From NCBI GenBank assembly GCA_026874595.1, contig CM049309.1, positions 52,554,079 to 52,618,078 of the forward strand: 64,000 nucleotides of DNA, in the 5' to 3' direction. A program made the position numbers and the translations under genes. Source of the stretch: Sipunculus nudus. Lineage: Eukaryota > Annelida > Sipuncula > Golfingiida > Sipunculidae. A model generated the notes under the pieces. That model was not told the DNA's origin and did not search any database. It was given only the letters and a program-made list of their open reading frames with translations. Below are positions 56,501-62,500 of the stretch, piece by piece. How positions within the stretch are numbered: position 1 is the stretch's first letter; each line of letters opens with the position of its first letter.

Positions 56501-59500
56501 CTTAATATTGAGAAGTCGAGGCATAGTTAAACATGACCCTTGTAAACCAAAATCAACAAATCCATTACTCTCAATCCTCAAATAAACATTCCTAAATTGC
56601 AAATGTTTAATTATTCTGTGCTTAACTGCCACTCAATACACTAATATACACTTCATGCATTGGCTAAATGCAACTCTTAATAAATACAGTGAAACATAAC
56701 CTTTGACTATTAATATATATAGTGAAACTTAACCATTGACTATTATTAAATATAGTGAAACATAGCCTGTGTTGAATATTGTGAGGGGTATCTGGTGTCA
56801 TTGAGCACATAAAAAGTGATAAGTCAGTATGAACTACTTACCATCCGAGATACCTGGGTGAATAAATAGTATGAGGTTTAAGGCTCTTGTGGTATAATAA
56901 TTATCATTTCTAGCTCAGTTGTACAACAATATTCCAGATGTACAATCAAATACCTGGTAGTCTGGACTTCACAGACTAATTAAAGATATAACATTTTAAA
57001 AATTTTCCTTACTGTTCCCATGGTGATTGGCTGAGAATATAAGTCCTAATGAAAAAATTACTAGAAGCATGAGAAACTTTGTACCCTAAAGTATGTGAAA
57101 CATTTAACTTATCTCGAAGTTTCTTTCCTAGTTTCTAGGTTAAATCACTTAGTATAAGGGTTGCCCTCATTAAAATTAACATGCTAAACTTACTATGTAA
57201 TAAACAGAAGTTATAGAAGGGATAAAAAGTTTCAGGTCCTATAAGGTTATAACTTTTACTGTATATACTTTATATAGCTTTGAAAATTCATTATCCCATT
57301 CGTATGAACAGACCTCCTGTACCACAAAGTACACTGTTCATACATTACACATTTAAAATCACTGATGTTCCTTAGTATAAAAGGATTTCTTACCCCATCC
57401 TCTCCCGTACTGGAGAACGTCTGTCTGGCATCGCTAGCCATAGTTACAAGAAATGAAGTCCTGCTGATCTTACACAGTATATATTCACCACTTTATATAC
57501 TCCAGGAGAATGATAATACAAATAAGTTGTGATACTAATGATGATATAAATCTCCCAGGTATATCGTAGGTTACCAATCTTCTAAACAGATTTATAAGAA
57601 ACACCAGAGGCTTGTTCTGTCCATTCTGTGGTCCCCCGAGGTAAAACACAACAGGAATGAGATCTTGTTTGCTGTTACCAGATAGGCTATAACAGAACCA
57701 CCAATAAGCCACTTCTCTGCGTGCCTTCTCACTGCCTCGCCATACGTAGCTAGCCTGTAACGCCACAAGAGGTTAGACCCCCTAAGACAGTCACTGCCAA
57801 GCAATATGAGAGTTTCCAAACCCAAGTGCACAGGGCTAACAATGGAACTATCTCTGTGCACACACTTGTTGACAGTCAAACCCGGCTATGTCATTCATAC
57901 GTTAAACATAAACATTCCAGTACAGCGCCATACAAACTGAAGATGAGTAATGAAAATCTTATAATATATGTTTGTATAGCTCTCCTATAAGACGACTGTG
58001 GGATAGACATCTGTTGTTCTACTGTGGACCAAGCAGGGCCTCGACCAATAACCCGCCAGGCCTGCCTCCAGAACAAAGGGTAATATTAATTATGGTTTAA
58101 ATTATCACTGCTTGTGTACTGCAGTACACTAACATGAACCAGACAGTGCTGTAACTAGACCTGGTAGGACCCGCAGCAGTGCTGAAAATTAATCTGACAG
58201 ACCAAGCCTGCCACAGGTAATCGTACTTACAGAATTACTCTGAAAGAATTATATACTTATTTCTAGTGCTATTTAAAGTACCTTTATTTAAAGGACACTG
58301 ATTTGGCCTTTGGTGATCTATTACCTGCATTCTGTGTATAATACTGATATGTAAATTAAGTTTCTTCATCTATATCTAATTTGAGCTATGTCATTGTAAT
58401 CCCTTATGTTACATCAATTGTTAGTACAAACAATTTTCTTGATTAGTTTTAAATTAAGTGATCAGACTGAGTTGTTGTAGACTTCTATATTTAGATTTTT
58501 CAGTACATGAACCAACAGGAGTTAATAGGGTTATATACTGTGCTGGAGATCTAACAATCAATGTGGTAAACAGATATGATGCATTATGTTCAATAATTAC
58601 AGAAATGTCTCATTGAGTTTTATGTGTATGATCCAAAACCTGCAATAAAAAATAGTTATTTGATCTGTGGTGTGATCTGCACATAATGTATTAATTAGCA
58701 AAGGGCAGAAGATGGCCAATGCATAACTTACAGTGTTAATTTCAAGTTTGATGTTGATTTTTGTATATATATTATAAAAAGGTTCTAAACATAGGGATCA
58801 TTGGGTGTTAATTTCATGTTTGCTGTTAAATGCTCTCTGTGTGTAAATTAACTGTAAAGTGTAAAAGTACTTAACATTGACATTATTAGATCTAAGTGTT
58901 AGATTTAGAGGCTGGACATGAAAGGGTTAATACAATTCCAATACAGAATATTCCAAACTTATATGAACTTCAGGTAGATAGTACTAGTATATGATAGTAT
59001 ACAACTATAAAATTATAATCTTATTCCTGACAAAAAAAGATCTCTGGGACCTTCTTTTAGTTAAGTAAACAAATTCACAATGAAGAATGATAATTGTGAA
59101 TAAATGTAAAATATTTTATAGAATGCTGATGCAGAATGATCCCCTCTTTCCTTGTGATAAAGAACCTTGGTACCTCACCATATAAACTTTCAGTTGCTAG
59201 GGATGGATAAAGTGCTATGACCAGCCGGTAATCTATTGTTACTCATGTACACTATATACAAACCCTGGAGTCTGATCTATCTGTTTTATACAGCCCACAT
59301 CTTACCTGTAGAGGGCACTCACATAAACACCAATAATGTTATCAACAACTATACACAACTCAATGGACTGCCAAATGGTGGTTTATCTGGAAGGTCGGCA
59401 GGTTAATGACACAAGACCTTGATGAGGCTTATATATGGCTGTACTGGAAAATGTAACAAGTACATGATAAAAACAATGCCTGCCATTAAAATATGCAAGC

Positions 59501-62500
59501 CACCTCTGATATAACCACACAGAAATGTAAAAACGGGGATTTTTAAAACATAGAATTATCAGGTATACCTTCTTTAATCTTTCAAAGTGAAGAGTTAAGA
59601 TGGATTTAACACAATCTAAATACTGATAAAAGTTAAGATAACAAAAATAAAAATATTAAAAACAAAAAATATAAAATAAATCATACCACACTGGTACTGT
59701 AAACAGCTGAGGTGGACTTTAATACTGGGTGAGGTAGTGTCAGCTTCAGACTATTCCTGACAGGTTGACAGAATGGAAGTTGGTCTTTAGCAAGTTTCAT
59801 TGAATTTGAGGTTGTGTAACGTTCAAATATCAAAAGCCAGTGCTGAGTTCTGGAAACAATGTACTGGTTGTTCCTGTCTTATGTACACAGACTTGTACTG
59901 TATATAATACGTTGTAAACTATTATATACTAAAAGGTAAGGTTACGGATAATCTTTTTGTTTGAATGCCCTGCAATGATATCATGAACAAGAGCACCAAA
60001 GTCTGGTGACCTCTGACCTCATTAGATATGAATGGATTTTTGGGAACTGAACTTATGTGAGATATTACATTGATTAATATTTCTGTTCAATTTTATCAAA
60101 ATCTGTCATATTCCTGGTAAGTTATTGCTGGGAGCCTAGTGACCTCTGAACTTAATTATTAAATATGCGTGGATTTTGCCTAGAAAAGACCTCAGACAAG
60201 ATAATTCTTTGGTAATTAATTATAGAAAATCCATCAAAGCCCTGGTAAGTTATCATGGCAAATCTAAATTATCAGCTAGTAAATTATTAGGGCACACATA
60301 AAGTTAATGGACGGACAGACGGTGGTACAATGATGCGTCCCGTCATAGATGAGTGTATAATAAAAATGTAGTGTATAATTCATGATATAAGTAAATGACA
60401 GCACTTTCACCAAATTAACACATCCTTCATCCTATACAATGGTATGCCATCAGTAATAAATGCTGTTGTCCGTACAGATCAGCTTGAATAACCTGTTATG
60501 ACCAGTGAATGATTAACCGGATGTTACAGTGCGGGGTTTCATATTGATTAACATTTAAATGAAAGATCCCTGAATACTCTGACCATGTACAGCATATTAC
60601 ATGATCAGTTTAGTTAAAAGTTGGTAGGGATGTAAATTCAAGCTTTTGATATATTTACAGCTACTTCATATTAAAAATAAATTATTCTAGAATGAGAAGA
60701 CATGCCTATGTCAGGTGAGATTATATGAAGAAACTAAGACCCATAAAAACAGTTCTAAATGTAAATATCAGAATTTAAACTGTATATCACATGGAATGAT
60801 CCCTAAAACACACAAATATATGATTTTCTGAAGAATGGATGCCAGTTAATATAATATTCTGTGATAAAATAGACCTGATCAAAAATTATTCTCTGCTGTG
60901 AGTGCTGTTCAGATGAAATTTGTAAAATGAGGGCTGCATATTAAATCTTACCTTTGCAAATATGTATTTTGGTTTTAAAACATTAATAAGCACCCTACTG
61001 GAAAAGAAATTATAAATTTGCTCTATCAATGTGATTAATTGACATGTTTGTAACAAACCTGGTTTTATACTGAAAGTGTAACAGATAATGTTCAGATTCA
61101 AATATTCAGCTTATAAGCCTGTCTGGGGAATATTACATATCCTGTGTGATCATGATATTTCTGAATTCTGAAATTAGCCATCAGACCCAATACAACTGTT
61201 TATTCATAATGTGTATGTCTCCAGTTAATGACACAGCAATCTATATCTACCTCTCTCTAATGATCACTGATCCATGCACTTGTGCTTAAAAGTACAGAGA
61301 TTGCTTGAAATGTATTTACTTCTGATTCAAATCAGAAACATATATATTAAGATATGAAGGACCCTGATAAATTACAATACCAAATAAGAATAGAGAATTT
61401 AAATTGTGTGCATATTTCCACTGAGCGTAGACCTAAGAGCTCAGTACCTGCACACATAAAAAATACCAGATTTATTGCTTCATGAACTGAATAAAAACTG
61501 TCACACTTGTCACATTAAATTCTGCCACACTCTGCACATGAGAGCAGCCAAGCTTTGTCAGTGTTTTAATTGATCTGAGCTGCTATAGTATGATTTGTTA
61601 GATTTAATTATGGAATCAATCACTATTAATGAACTGTTCTGTCACTGAAACTATTATATGTGAATCTACTTGATCTGAAATTGACCATGGTATAAACGCA
61701 TAATCATGTGTATAAAAGATTTCACATACAACGCAGTTCAGTTTGGCCAAGTTAGCTATGCACTTCTTACATTAAGTAAACAACACCTCAGCGTCATGAT
61801 GTAAGTTGTTTTTAATACATTATCACTGACTTCATATAAAATTAGGTCATTTTCTAGGCATTCACCTTATCGCTAAAACACAAAATATATATCAAGGTAG
61901 AAAAGAAAACGTGAAAAAACAGTGTTTCACGGTTGGTGGGACAGACTATAAGATAATAATTGATATTTAATAATATTCAATTTTAGTTCCAATATATTCA
62001 TAATATTAATATAATAATGAAGTATATCAATAGTTGGTATTATCTTAAAGCAATAAGGTTAAAGGTACAATAGCTGAATTAATTCCGATGTCTATCATCA
62101 AGGCAACCTAAATAGTGATATTACATTATATATTCCATCATAATAATTTTTTAAATATAAAATAGTCCATATAATATCTTAATTTAACTTAAAAGTAAAA
62201 CGACTTAATTAACTGATTAATTCTAATGTCATAACCCAAGCGCCCCCCCCCCCCCCCCCTTTCCCAGTATCACTTCAGCCATACATTATATATCGGAATA
62301 TATACAAACGAAGGCACATCGTGCAAAGGTAAGGACAATACTTCAAAGCAGAGTTAGCATGCAATTACATGGTTTCGTTGACAGATTGTTGGAACAGTGA
62401 GGCGTATGTCCACAGCCAATATATGAGCGAAAGGGAAAACAAGCAGGACGCACAAAAAGTCGTCCTCATTCAATTTACCTGTTCTGAAGGCGGTCGCGGG

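Larger units (their letters stand above)
47460..62478 (-). other. SPATA1 intron 1, 15 kb
   Basis: It contains the 36-bp array (47733-50371) with decayed flanks, SINEs at 51945-52126 and 53500-53750, an element at 55894-56155, a 33-bp triplet (56682-56770), the alternative first exon at 57394-57441 and a pearl-like element at 59985-60360. Between these, 50.8-51.9, 52.1-53.3, 53.8-55.9 and 58.1-59.9 kb hold AT-rich DNA in which I see no gene. Confidence 0.7.

Noticed and set aside
57394-57441. The 57.4-kb segment as an internal exon 2
   Set aside because: Upstream AGs have the wrong phase to join exon 1, or place a stop in frame; an alternative first exon fits better.
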